A stretch of DNA of 64,000 bases, taken from Aspergillus flavus (lineage: Eukaryota; Ascomycota; Eurotiomycetes; Eurotiales; Aspergillaceae). The stretch covers positions 3,844,001 to 3,908,000 of the forward strand of contig NC_092405.1 of assembly GCF_009017415.1 (NCBI RefSeq), read 5' to 3'. Made by a program: the position numbers and the translations under genes. The notes under the pieces are model-generated. The model made no database searches and had not been told where the DNA came from. It saw only the letters and a list, made by a program, of their open reading frames with translations. Of the stretch, positions 36,101 to 47,187 are shown piece by piece. How positions within the stretch are numbered: the stretch's first letter is position 1; every line of letters starts with the position of its first letter.

Positions 36101-37119
36101 ATGAAATCTGATCATACAAGGTAGGTATTCAGCCAAAGGGAGCACCCAAATCACTAATCGAACTAGACGGAACAGATCCCTACCAGAAGCGCCCCAGCTC
36201 CCTTTCGAAGGTATTTCAATGAATGGCATACTTTACCTCACCGGACTAGCAACATTGCATCTAATTCAGGAAAGGTCTCAAAGGGTTCAGCCTAAGCCTC
36301 TGGAAGAAGTGGACAAAGTGATGAAAGACTTCTTTGGCGAGGGTCCTGATGCCGCGTCTGTTAAACTCGAGAGCCTTCGAAAATCTGTGTTGAGAGGAGA
36401 AGCACATATTCTGTGGGGTGATCTAGCTCCTTTTTCCATGCGACCACTTATTGCCAGCATAACACTGTGGTATTCTTGCAAGCTTGATGCCTCCCTTGTC
36501 CTTCTACTCGCCTCGTCTCCAGAGCCAGACTCTATGTTTGAGGCACTCAAGTTCCTATCTAAATCTATAGGCGGGCTTCCTACTATGGCAGACATTCTCA
36601 AAACCCCATCAACCGACCTCCCGAAACGGTTCGCGCAAGCAATAAAAAGCAGCGATTGATGGGAAGATCGGCAAAGTGACAATGCTAGGGGTTAATCTTG
36701 TTGATGTGGAGATGCTTGAGCGTGGGGAAAAGATGAGCCGCGATATGAACTATCCATCGTTTGCCCATTCCTTTGTCATAGCTATAGCGAGAGAAGGCTT
36801 CCGTATCTACCAATCATGGGGAGAGCATGGATATCGCCTGGATCAGTATTTGATGAGAAGGGGTTCTAGACTCCAGCCTTGGGAGGATGTAAAGACTTTT
36901 CTTAAGAACTTTCAGAAGCTTTGTCGCTTTCAGGTGTGTGGTTTATTTTGCTGGTAGCTTCTCTGGAAGGAGTCTGACAATGTATAGGACAATTGGACCG
37001 ACGAATTGAATATTGCCTGTAAACAGTGTTTTAGAGATGGATATCAAGTCGATATGTGGCCGAGGAAAGTTGCAGCCTCTAATTGTCCGGCCCTACCGAC
37101 CTTGGGTGCGAATATTTGA
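36101..37119 (+). pseudogene. Unknown gene with a one-base frameshift
   Basis: The structure is otherwise gene-like: exon 36101-36120, 46-nt intron (branch CACTAAT), exon from 36167, 54-nt intron 36934-36987, last exon 36988-37119. The N-terminal frame runs MKSDHTRRNRSLPEAPQLPF... to a TGA at 36657-36659. The second frame is open from about 36645 and reads IDGKIGKVTMLGVNLVDVEM..., ending NCPALPTLGANI. The two overlap around the run ataaaaag at 36640-36648, so one base too many there would explain the break. It may be a true pseudogene, an assembly error or a frameshifting site. Family not recognised; no signal peptide; a hydrophobic stretch near residues 80-110. Confidence 0.65.
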
Positions 37120-39844
37120 GATCAATGATGTGAAGATGGAAAAAATCGAGAAGTTCATTTGAGAAGGATGGTATTGAAGAAATGAGTTGCACCCCTGGAA
37201 TGAGGGGTGTCTCTTTGGAAAACGCGAAAGAGAAGGTCGTGTTATGTTATTTTCCAGCGCATTAAAAGTTAGAATGAAGATTAATCTTCGAAAATATGTC
37301 CTGTCAAAATTGTCAGCACCGTGGAAGCGTGACTCCTCAGTGAAAGGCGACCCTCCTACCAGCATCCCACACTACATCCATGTCTCCCTACCTCGCGGCG
37401 TTGTCGCTCTCGTCCTAACTTCATGTTCTTCTTCGCTAGTTCAGGATACCCCCTCACTCCTGTACATCTAGCTGTTGGCTCTGAGTTCGTAGCCGTGTAG
37501 TTGCTGTTATCAGCTCCGCCTGCACGAACAAAGAAGAACGAAAGATGAGGAACGAGAGTAGGACGAGGAAGAGAAAAAGGGGACGGAAAAAGCGAAGTAA
37601 ATCGTATCCAAATATCTGTTCCATTAGATAGAGATGTTAGAATAATGTGAATGACATAGCTCAAAAGATATGTGGCTTGCCTATAACGCAGCAATGGGCT
37701 ATATCGTATAGGTAGCACCTTGCTTGGATTCTCAATGCTAAGAAAATTGACCAAAATATGGAAAACGCTGACAAAATCATACGTTTTAGCGAAATTGATG
37801 GCATGAAGTATTCAGTTGGGCATTACGGCCGAACAAGAAAAGGAGCTAGCATGTCTTGATTACTCGATAATGTAAATGATGCTATAAAGATATGCTACAG
37901 GTCCATTTTTATCCTCTCAATCCTGAACTCACAAGTGCCGGCTCAATATTGAGATTGCGTGACCGTTCGATACATCCCCTAATGTGGCAGAAGCCACACT
38001 GCCCTATAAATAGACCACTTAGGGCTCACTACGAGATAAAGATATCCATTAGTAAAACCCTTGGGGAGAGAATAAAACTTATCAATGCTGTGTCATTCGT
38101 GCCGCCGTGTTCCCTCTCAACTAGAAAGGCAATTTCGACATTCTTCTAAGCTTGTCCTATAATACGCCCAACGTACCACTCGAAGAAGTGACGAATGCTC
38201 GTTTCCTTTGCTGCGAAATCATTTCATTGTCTTCTATCTTACCTATATAGAGGCTAAAACTGGGCAATGGGGCAATAGCACCAGTTCAAATCAAATAATT
38301 CAAAGTTGAAATATGTTCTGTACTCACGAGCTTTATGTATGACCATATCCATATATCATTATGAATCCAACGATGGAGAGGACCATGTACGATAGCAATT
38401 GGCGACACCACCATGAAATCACACATAAGTCTTTAAGATATATCTCGTAATTGAGAGACGGGTTTGACAATTGGTAAACACTCACTGCGACTATGTAGGC
38501 GCCGTTTCCCTTGCTTCTCACCGAAGACCCAGTCTGAGTTCAGTAATATGACCATCCAAATCTCCATAATCCCAGTACCAACTCAGAAGTTACTGATTGA
38601 TGGCCGTAAACCAGTATTCTTTCCAAAGCTAAAGCGGAAGTCATCCGAGTGTCCCGCTCCCACTCAGGCAATGGACGAAACGGATTCAGATATAGAAATC
38701 AATGCTGACGATCAGTATTATCTCAATGCTCACCGACTCAAAGAGTGGCTGATTCATTGAAAGTCTCCAATGCCATTAATATGTCTGCGCTGTACTAGTA
38801 GGATCCAAGTACAAGCGCTTTTCCCGATCAGGGTCTCGACTGGACTTAAGTTAATATAAACTGGGGTGGCTCGGGATGGGAAAAAGTCGGTATTGGACCC
38901 ATGAATATACTAGTCGAGATATTTATATCAATGAATATAATGTTGTTCTGTGCGTTTAGTGACTGTGGTTTCTGTTAATGTCGATTATTGATTTCAAAGC
39001 AGTGCTATTTAGTTTCTAGCGTACCCAAAAAGTCTCCACTCGTTATATCCGTGGTCTAAATACATCGTGTTATTATTAGCTGCCTGGAACAGTATCAGTT
39101 TGAAATGATTATCAGATCTCAGACCATGTACGTCACAATAGAGTTGGATAGTCAGGGCTCGGGAGCCAGGGTCCCGAACCTGAATTGCGTAAGCCACGAG
39201 TTTTGCTGTCTGCATGCAGAAAACATATGACAGATGCAAAGCGAACCAATCCTCTACCTTCACTTCATATTGCTGGTTCCTCATTCTCAATTATCAAAGA
39301 GTGGTGGCGTAGCGGAAGGTGTATTCCGGAAACTCCGTTAAAGTTTACTTAGGGTTACGTGTAGCAGTCTGAAACTCGGAGAAGATCCCGTGTCCAGTGG
39401 AGAGGGAAGGAAATTTCTCCGTCGAAAATAGGGCAAGCCACCAGAAGGTTAAGAGCCAACTGTTTGGTCCCTTCATTTATCGTAAGCGGCTCTTCAGATA
39501 CACGAGCTCCACAGGACCCACTGTTTTAAGCTCATTTTTACCCCTTTTATACATTCCACAGCCAACACTGGCCATGTTCCACGTTTCCAGAACCGCAGCG
39601 CACATTCTGACCATTACCATTGAAGAAGAGTCTCTGGGTGTTTCGGATTTTAACTTTTTTTTACCGTTTTGGTTCCTTAAACGCTGGAGAGCTTCGCATG
39701 GACCCTGTTTAAAACTTCCTGTTCTCTTAGAGATCAGATCATCTGAAATGGACCCAATGGGTACCAGAAGATCATTACCTATTCATCCACGGAGTTTTAT
39801 AGCCCTTTATTGTCTATATAACTATTGAATCCCGAATGACAAGC
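37120..39844. other. Gene-poor ~2.7 kb
   Basis: No gene I can support. Frames at 37356-37754 (minus), 38464-38760 (plus; contains an acidic stretch) and 39397-39828 (plus) lack promoter, splice or family evidence. A CCAAT at 39754-39758 belongs to the next promoter. Confidence 0.5.
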
Positions 39845-39851
39845 TATATAA
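39845..39851 (+). promoter_or_regulatory. TATA box of the GH134-like gene
   Basis: tatataa about 120 bp before the ATG at 39971, with a CCAAT pentamer about 90 bp further upstream and a CT/CA-rich leader, a well-formed fungal promoter. Confidence 0.55.
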
Positions 39852-39970
39852 GCCATGGGGTGGCCCATGGATAGCTCCTCATACCAAACACAACTCTGCC
39901 AACTACCAACTCCACACATTCATTCCAACCGTTTACTCTTTCGCTCCTTCTATCCAACCAAGTATTCACA

Positions 39971-40757
39971 ATGAAGCTTTCCCTGAACCTTCTGCTCCTT
40001 CCCATGGCTCTCGGTGCCGCCATTGGCATCCGTGATGAGGGCCGCCGCGGCAACTACTCTGTTCCAGGCCTGGGCGAGCGCAAGCAGGCCATCGTCAGCG
40101 CTGGTGGTAACACCATGGACCTGGCCATTGCCATGTTGGAGAAGTAGGTTCTATTCTGTGATCTTTTTGAATGAGACATCAAAAATTATACTGACCCGCA
40201 AACGTTAAAGCGACAATATGGACCCCAGCACCTACCCCTACGGTAAGACCATATCCAGCTGAATCGCTTCCCATAAGCCAGATAATCTAACAGGAAACAG
40301 GTGACGGCAAGACCGGTGATGCCACCAACTTCGGTATCTTCAAGCAGAATTGGATGATGCTGCGCACTTCCGCCACTGAGTTCCTCGGTCAGAAGACTGA
40401 GGATGTCAAGAATGGCGAGGTCCTGAAGTAAGACACTTTACTCCGTAATTCCCGCAACAGGATCTGACATATCTGCAGCACCAACCTCGAAAAGGATATC
40501 AAGGCCCGCCACGACGGCGAGAAGAAGTACGGTTTCGATGTCTGGTACGCTGGTCACCGCAACGGCGCGTCCGGCCTCGAAAACCCCAACACCCAGGATA
40601 TCAACAGTATGTTTCCCGGAAAATGGCATTTATCGCTATGCTAACTGGATGGATAGACTACAAGAGCGCCGTCAAGTGGATCAAGTCTCAGATCGAGAGT
40701 GACAAGAAGTACCAGAGCGACGACACCCGTTTCTGGGTTGATGTCGTTGCCATCTAA
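39971..40757 (+). CDS. Probable GH134 secreted endo-beta-1,4-mannanase
   Basis: Five exons (39971-40143, 40211-40242, 40301-40427, 40479-40606, 40657-40757) give 186 aa. The signal peptide MKLSLNLLLLPMALGAAI is followed by a short basic propeptide. The core reads MDLAIAMLENDNM, YPYGDGKTGDATNFGIFKQN, FDVWYAGHRNGASGL and SDDTRFWVDV. This matches my recollection of fungal GH134 mannanases, small lysozyme-fold enzymes that cut mannan with inversion. Candidate catalytic acids are E57 and an Asp in GDGKTGD (D70 or D75). Codon use is strongly biased towards C-ending codons, unlike its neighbours, as in highly expressed secreted enzymes. The family call is from memory; the secreted-hydrolase character is more certain. 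Confidence 0.75.
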
Positions 40758-41136
40758 ACTGTTCATCGACATGGTGGCTGTTCGCTAGGGAGACAAGACA
40801 TGTGGCGGTTGTGTATTCGGCAGACTTCATTCTTTTTCTATATTTAGACTCCGGGACTGGTTCCCTGTCGCTCCTTTAGATTACTTTCTCCAATAGACCT
40901 TGCATATTTACCTATTCGTCAATAATTTGTCTGTCTGGAGATTAGTCAAATGGCTCCAGATGTATCGATAGGGCGCTAAACTACTTCGGGAGCCCGACAT
41001 ACACTAATAATTCTCGCGACTTAGCCGGGTTAGATAGACATTCAATGATTGCGAAATACTTTGAAAGCTTCATCTTAGATCACCTCTTCGCCATACTTCT
41101 TATGACCCAAGGCACCCCATCACACATCAAAGCAAG
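40758..41136. other. Short intergenic spacer
   Basis: 3' end of the GH134-like gene and leader of the kinase-like gene; nothing else seen. Confidence 0.6.
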
Positions 41137-42273
41137 ATGGCGACCTTGACTCCCGTCCCTGTGACACTTCCCCAAGACAAAGTCCCGACTAAACATAACG
41201 TCAGGGACATCGTCGGCATATTTCTGACGAACGAATGGCCATCTGTGGATCCAGAGACCTTGACCGTGTCATACCATGCATCGTTTGCCAACGCCCACTG
41301 TTCCGTGGAGCGACCGAGGCCCACAGCTGGCACACCTACCGAGCCCTTGAAGGTGTTCATCAAATTACATACTGACAACGGGGGGAGCCTCAAAATCTTC
41401 GAGCCTCTGGCACCAACGAAGCATGAGGAAGCACTTCTATGCTATGAGTACGGTCGAACCGGACTGGGAGCCAAAGTCTATGGATTCTTCAAGACACAGG
41501 ATGGCATACTCGGGAGAATCGATGAGTTCCTGGATGCACGTAACTTGGAGCCGGAGGATGTTGAGGATTCGGTTATCAGAGCGGATGTTGCTAGAGGACT
41601 GGCAATGTTTCATGTCTTGGACACGTCACTGGAGAAAAAGGCGGTGGAATCGTACTATGAAGCTGTTATCAATGGACTCGGGAATTACTACATGATGGAC
41701 AAGTTGAAGGCACTTGGGAAGGAAGGAGGTGTCAGTATCGACAAACTAGTTGACTATGACTTTGGGAGAAGGCTGAGAAATGTGGTGGATAAGCTGGAAT
41801 TTATAGGAGGAAAGACCGGGTGGTGTATTCATGACATTCAGTTTATGAACGTCATGGTGAAAAATAACCCGAGGGAAGGAGAGAGCAAAGTTACCCTGAT
41901 TGACTTTGAGTTCGTGATGCAGAACTACCGAGCATTTGACATCGGTGGACACTTCATGCAAAAGTTGTTCAAATGGTTTGACGAGGAGAGCCGGATAGCA
42001 GATTGCAGGAAATATACAGAGGAGGAAAAGAGACACTTCTGTGACGAGTATGCTAGACAGTGGAACGAAGTGACAGGTGATTCAGATACCGGGGATCAGG
42101 TGTTCCTGGAATCTGAATATGGATATTTGCTGGCCATCACTTTTGACATCCATAACATGCTTTGCTTCATGGCTGAACAAGATGACAAGGATCCCTTGAA
42201 CCTGCTCGGGCTAAACAAGCTGTTCGATGAGTTTGTGGATCAGTATGCCAAACTTGATTTGGATGATTCATGA
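41137..42273 (+). CDS. Choline-kinase-like phosphotransferase
   Basis: A single 378-aa exon. It shows the protein-kinase-like fold of the choline/ethanolamine kinase and APH superfamily: a lysine strand (LKVFIKLHTDN), the Brenner-type catalytic loop GWCIHDIQFMNVMVK with the Asp and Asn needed for transfer and metal binding, and the metal-binding LIDFEFV in place of DFG. FDIGGHFMQ follows, as in choline kinases. It would phosphorylate a small hydroxyl compound such as choline or ethanolamine in the cytosol. Fungi have several divergent members beyond the housekeeping enzyme, so the substrate is uncertain. No intron is needed. Confidence 0.82.
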   Translation: MATLTPVPVTLPQDKVPTKHNVRDIVGIFLTNEWPSVDPETLTVSYHASFANAHCSVERPRPTAGTPTEPLKVFIKLHTDNGGSLKIFEPLAPTKHEEALLCYEYGRTGLGAKVYGFFKTQDGILGRIDEFLDARNLEPEDVEDSVIRADVARGLAMFHVLDTSLEKKAVESYYEAVINGLGNYYMMDKLKALGKEGGVSIDKLVDYDFGRRLRNVVDKLEFIGGKTGWCIHDIQFMNVMVKNNPREGESKVTLIDFEFVMQNYRAFDIGGHFMQKLFKWFDEESRIADCRKYTEEEKRHFCDEYARQWNEVTGDSDTGDQVFLESEYGYLLAITFDIHNMLCFMAEQDDKDPLNLLGLNKLFDEFVDQYAKLDLDDS

Positions 42274-42534
42274 TAGCGCTTGAATGAGATCGTTATTATC
42301 TTAACGAGACTATTTCTCTGTCCTGAAAAGAGAGTATAGGCTGATATCGACATGCCCAGTCGGAAAGACATGTCGATCATTATTCTAGTTCTGGCTGGCG
42401 AGCAAATGGCAGGGTTGGGATGAGATCCACCTCCCCGCCGCCTCGTATTCACATCCCATCCACCCTCTCTGTCATGTGTTCTTTGTCGCATGGTGGACGT
42501 GACATGATTTCACCTTCGCACCCTTCATACTGCC

Positions 42535-44766
42535 ATGGCATCGTCTACTACCCCGTGCTTTGTCCATCATCCCGCCGAAATCATCCTGGAGGTGGCGTCG
42601 CATCTCAGCGTCTCCGACCTTAATGCCCTCATCCAGACAGCCCATCGTTTTCACGACCTCCTGTCGCAGGAGCTGTATGGCCGGGCGCCCACGCTGATTC
42701 GGAACGATGGCGACACGCCCCTGATCTGGGCGGCTGCGCAGGGCCGAGTCACCTGCGTCCAGAAGCTCGTGAGGCGAGACCCCAATCCAGCGAGACTCAT
42801 CGATGGCCGGGCTGCCATTCATGAGGCCACGGCAGCAGGGCAAGAACAGACCGTCGCGGTCTTGCTGGAAGCCGGCGTGCCTGTCTCCCTGCCCGATAAC
42901 GATGGCCACACGCCCCTCGAATGGGCGGTGACCCATGACGAGGAACTTGTCCTGCGCCGGCTTCTCGCGTCCGGCGCTGGGAATGTGACCAATCCATCGG
43001 AGGAGAATTGGGAGTGGGGATGCGCCTTGGAAGCGGCGGTGATGATGGGCCATGAATCATTAGCGAGGATTCTTCTCGAAGCTGGCGCCAGCATCGCCCG
43101 GGACCATCCGGCCTTCCCCATGATCCACGAGGCGATCAACTCCAGGCTACGCTTTGCCTCGTATCACGGACAATGCGAAATGATTAGCCTCCTACTAGAG
43201 TTTGATGCCGACGCGCATCTCCTTCGCCGGGGGAACCTGCTCCCGTTGCATATCGCGGCGTCACATGGACACATAGATGCAGTCCGGCTCCTGCTCCAGC
43301 ACGGCGCTGATATCGCCAGCGTCGATGAGCAGGGAGATGCGGCCATCCACCACGCAGCCGCCGGGGGAAGTGTGGAGGTGGTGAAATTCCTGCTGGATCA
43401 AGGTATCCCGGTGGACGTGCGCGGGGACGCGGAAACCACTGTCTTATTGGCTGCGGTGATCTATCGACAGGCCGAGGTTATTCAGTTGCTGCTGGAAGCC
43501 GGAGCCGATGTGAATCTGGTCGAATCGGACGGGAATAACGCCCTCCATCTAGCCGCGTACTGTGGGACGATCGAGATCGTGGAATCACTACTCGCCCATG
43601 GTGCTGCGGTGGACGTGCTGGGACCGGATGATCGAACTGTTTTACATGTGGCCGCAGCGGGCGACAATCCGGATGTCGTCCCCTCGCTATGTCGCGCAGG
43701 CGTCGCGATCAATGCACTGGACGCGTCGGGAAACACGGCCCTTCATTTGGCGGCCCTTCACGGACGTACTGCTCTCACCCGCTTGCTTCTGGAGATGGGC
43801 GCAGACGTGTCCGTCTCGCCGGAGGATGGACGAACGGCGCTGCATTACGCTGCCTCAGTTGGCCAGGCAGACCTCCTACAGCTGCTGGTGGATGCTGGCG
43901 CCGAAGTAGGCGCCCTCCATAGCGATGAAGGTCATACGGCGCTGCATTATGCCGCCGTCAATGGAAGTGCCGACGCATTTCGGGTGCTTCTACGCGCGGC
44001 CGATGCCCAGAAGTTTGACTTGCTCAGCCCATGCTGGTGCGGAGGAACCGTCTTGTCCAAGGCCGCGAGAAAGGGTCACCGAGGCATTATTGAGTCGATG
44101 GTGGAAGAAGGCGTGGATGTGACGGCGTGCTATGATGGGTCGTCCGCCCTGCACGCAGCCGCGGCGGCTGGACAGACTGAACTCGTCGAGTTCCTGTTGT
44201 CCTTAGGAGCTGATCGGTTGCAACTGGACTGGTTCGGTCGATCCTCCATAGACTGGGCCGCTCGACATCCGCCGACGCTGGAGAAACTAACAGGAGATGC
44301 CCCTCTATCCGCTCCTTCATTCGATGAAGAGAGCCGGACATCAGCCCTAAGGGAAGGCATCACCATGCTTGCCACCCGAGCCCTAACGGAGGGAAAGTCG
44401 GTTTCGTACCGGCTGGGAAAGTGCCTGCTCTACATGAATGATGTCTCCGCGGCCCGTATGGCATTTCTGTACGATGCGAAGGTCGATCCTGGCTCCCAAG
44501 ATAGTGCCTGGGCCGTGTGCGATCTCTGTAAAGGGAAGCCGACAGTCACAGAAGGACGATTTGTGTGTCAAACCTGTCCCGATATCGATTTTTGTGGTCA
44601 GTGTATGGACCAGTACTACCAGGAGAGGCTTCAAATCCGGTTGTGTGATGGACATCAATTTTTAGAGGTTCAGGCCTCTAGCGAAGAGCTCCTAGCTATA
44701 CAGCCAAATGAATCCAGAGAGTCGTGGCTCCGCGGCCTCATTGCAATGTACGATAGTTCTACCTAG
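42535..44766 (+). CDS. F-box / ankyrin-repeat / ZZ zinc-finger protein
   Basis: A single 743-aa exon. The N-terminus (HHPAEIILEVASHLSVSDLN) is an F-box-like helix set. About residues 55-580 hold roughly 14-15 ankyrin repeats (for example GNTALHLAALHGRTALTRLL and GHTALHYAAVNGSADAFRVL). The C-terminus (about 655-705) has a ZZ-type finger: VCDLCKGKP, FVCQTCPDIDFCGQCM, then CDGHQFLEV. Such proteins act as scaffolds or ubiquitin-ligase adaptors; the target is unknown. Base composition is more GC-rich than the flanks. The ZZ end appears complete. Confidence 0.88.
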   Translation: MASSTTPCFVHHPAEIILEVASHLSVSDLNALIQTAHRFHDLLSQELYGRAPTLIRNDGDTPLIWAAAQGRVTCVQKLVRRDPNPARLIDGRAAIHEATAAGQEQTVAVLLEAGVPVSLPDNDGHTPLEWAVTHDEELVLRRLLASGAGNVTNPSEENWEWGCALEAAVMMGHESLARILLEAGASIARDHPAFPMIHEAINSRLRFASYHGQCEMISLLLEFDADAHLLRRGNLLPLHIAASHGHIDAVRLLLQHGADIASVDEQGDAAIHHAAAGGSVEVVKFLLDQGIPVDVRGDAETTVLLAAVIYRQAEVIQLLLEAGADVNLVESDGNNALHLAAYCGTIEIVESLLAHGAAVDVLGPDDRTVLHVAAAGDNPDVVPSLCRAGVAINALDASGNTALHLAALHGRTALTRLLLEMGADVSVSPEDGRTALHYAASVGQADLLQLLVDAGAEVGALHSDEGHTALHYAAVNGSADAFRVLLRAADAQKFDLLSPCWCGGTVLSKAARKGHRGIIESMVEEGVDVTACYDGSSALHAAAAAGQTELVEFLLSLGADRLQLDWFGRSSIDWAARHPPTLEKLTGDAPLSAPSFDEESRTSALREGITMLATRALTEGKSVSYRLGKCLLYMNDVSAARMAFLYDAKVDPGSQDSAWAVCDLCKGKPTVTEGRFVCQTCPDIDFCGQCMDQYYQERLQIRLCDGHQFLEVQASSEELLAIQPNESRESWLRGLIAMYDSST

Positions 44767-45591
44767 ATATTTACAAAACATCAGTAAGCTTGGTATAGTG
44801 TATTGGTTAGAGAACGTTGGTTATAGCCAAGAGAGCGTTGCTATCACAACACTATCACAATGGCTCAATTCTATGAAGTGCATTTTGTCATAGCAAAGGG
44901 AAAAGTAGTTTAGGCTTTAGCGTATATAGACGGAGAGTACTCTCCTACCAGGATCACGGCGTTAGTGAGACAGAAGAACGATATATCTATAGTCTGTCTT
45001 AGTATTATGGCAGTTCGAAGACAAGGCGATCAATATATTAGCTGGATAGTGGCATCTCTTCTAGATGGTCTTAGGTGAATTTGAAAGAGAGAATATCTTT
45101 TTGGGTTTAAGATGAGAGGCTCTCTGATCGATTCATACACGAGGCATATGTGTTTTGCTACCGAACTAGTCACCTCGAGGTCATCTAAGCATGTCTGTAG
45201 AAAAAAGGAGGGGGGCTTTAGCAAGACCTTAAGAAAATTACAAAAAGGAAAAGGTTGGAAATCCCTCAGTCTAAGATAGCAGGGAAGGCCTATTAATCTA
45301 TAACGAAGCAGCACTAGTCAATGCCCCACAGAAAGAAGTGGATCAAGCAGATCGCCTCTGCTCCTATGCGCTCGTCATGAGGCTATATTCAAAAAATCTC
45401 TAATATCTCCTATACTAACGCGAAAACGGCCTTGTCTATACCAATTCAAGCAAAACGCCGAGTTATCGTAGATGAATCCGTAAGTGTCGTTTGTGAAAGA
45501 TAACGTATTAATCGAATAGAAGGACCATAGAGTATGACATGATATTCCTTAGAAAAAGCACAGACGTCTCTAATCAAGACCAAATTATAGA
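44767..45591. other. Intergenic
   Basis: About 0.8 kb; I see no gene. Some stretches (45030-45310) look like decayed coding DNA, but no family could be named. Confidence 0.5.
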
Positions 45592-46372
45592 TCACGGTCG
45601 AGGTAATCGCCAGAAGGGACCTTCAGCAATTGCATTTCTGTCATGGTGTCTTCTCTGGTTCCTGTCATCTCCACCCGAAGATAACGGGGAACTTAATGGA
45701 GACGCAGACGCCTGAAATGAAGGCGCAATGTCGCCCACACTACATGTGTCTGTCACCTCTGCTAGACAATTCTGAGCTAGAGCAAGGTTAGGTTGGATAG
45801 GAATCTTATCGGAGAAGTTCGCTGACTGAGCTAGCCATCTGTTCACGATAGCAGCCGCTTTACATGCCACCGGATAGCTATCATTCTCCGAGCAAACAGT
45901 CACAGAGTCATCGCCCGAGTCAATCAGAGTCACTTCGTCTCTATCCGGGTCAGGAAATAGCTCCGGGAACATGAAGTGCAAGCGCCGCTCAAGTCGATCC
46001 AATCGTTTTGATAATTCTTCCTTGGTTGTTCTGTATTCGTAGGTCAATGATCAGCTTAGGTTCATAGTATAAGAAACGAGATAACATATACAAACCTATC
46101 ACTCTTCTGCCCTTCACTTTCCGTTAACACCGTTGATGGACAAGGGCCCCTGGTAGTCCGCCGGCGGCACACGCCAACTGTCTTCTTACAACAGCCTCGT
46201 CTATTCGATGGACATGACTGGTAGATAGATCTATTGTCACCCTATCAGGCTATTTAGTCGTCCTCCATGCAAAGATGCAACAACCTGTAAACAGGACAAG
46301 GTTATCTTTACCTTAATCTTCTTCCGCCGGCAGTCACTATCCGGGTCAGCAATTCCCTCCAAGCGAACATGT
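45592..46372 (-). pseudogene. Zn2Cys6-like regulator, possibly degenerate, 5' end unresolved
   Basis: Minus-strand exons that join in frame: up to 46312 (reads DPDSDCRRKKIK), 46217-46096 (SCPSNRRGCCKKTVGVCRRR...), and 46030-45592 (TTKEELSKRLDRLERRLHFM...). CRRKKIK followed by a cysteine-rich segment and a short coiled coil is the layout of a fungal Zn2Cys6 activator. However, the first Cys of CxxC is replaced (DSDC) and the third is off by one residue. No in-frame ATG could be placed upstream, and the C-terminus is short (~150 aa, Ser-rich). It may be a broken gene or a mis-modelled one. Confidence 0.35.
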
Positions 46373-47187
46373 ACGAAAGCACAACTTATCCCAAACTTAC
46401 CCACTCTTTAACATAGTCCTCCCCCGTATCTGCCGTTTCTTGATAGGCCTGTCCGGTTCGCGGTCACTAGGGGAGTCATACACAGGGTGCTTAGCGCCTG
46501 TTGGGTGGCAGGTAGTTATATCGCTCAGGTGTTGTGTCATTGTAATTTATGGGATTCTGAATCTTGTTTGTATTCTGACATGGTTCGCCTTGGTAGTTGT
46601 GCGTCGCTCATTTGTACTATTGGTAGATAGTCAGTAAGCGTGGCGTGGCGTTCCGCCACTCGGTACGATTAGTCAATTTCGGGATTACCGGAGTTGATGC
46701 CTGCGAGGATGACGATTATAAGCTTGTCATACTGTCGGATATATCGGATAATATGGATTCAAAATAGTGATATAATTGTTAAAATCCTTTTGTACAAGCT
46801 TGATTGTTGTGCCGAATGGCCATTATTAGGCACGGAATTATCGGAACTAGGGACGGAAGGTCGGGACAAGGCCGGAGATCCGGCTGTAGTTTTTTATTAT
46901 CTCATATCATAGATTTTCTAGGGTTCTGGGAATTTTGGTTATTGTATGGGTTTGTAGTATTTATATATATGGTTCTTGTTTATAGTTACTGGCTTGATCA
47001 GCATGTTGATTTGACGATTTGTTTGAGATTGTATGTACTATGTGAAGTGCATCGAGTGTCACCATAATCGTTCTTAACAAAACAAACTATATCATATTCA
47101 ACTCATTAACTAGTACGTATCATCGACACTATTACATTATACTAGACAGGAATATACAGTAAATCATCAACAAACATGGAACATAAA
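46373..47187. other. Intergenic
   Basis: AT-rich towards 47.1 kb. This is the 3' side of the minus-strand NACHT gene; no gene seen. Confidence 0.5.

Noticed and set aside
39397..39828. 143-codon ORF upstream of the GH134-like gene
   Set aside because: Overlaps the promoter with its CCAAT box; no family or codon evidence.
42472..43053. Long antisense ORF (193 codons) over the ankyrin gene
   Set aside because: A shadow of GC-rich ankyrin codons on the other strand, with no domain and no promoter.
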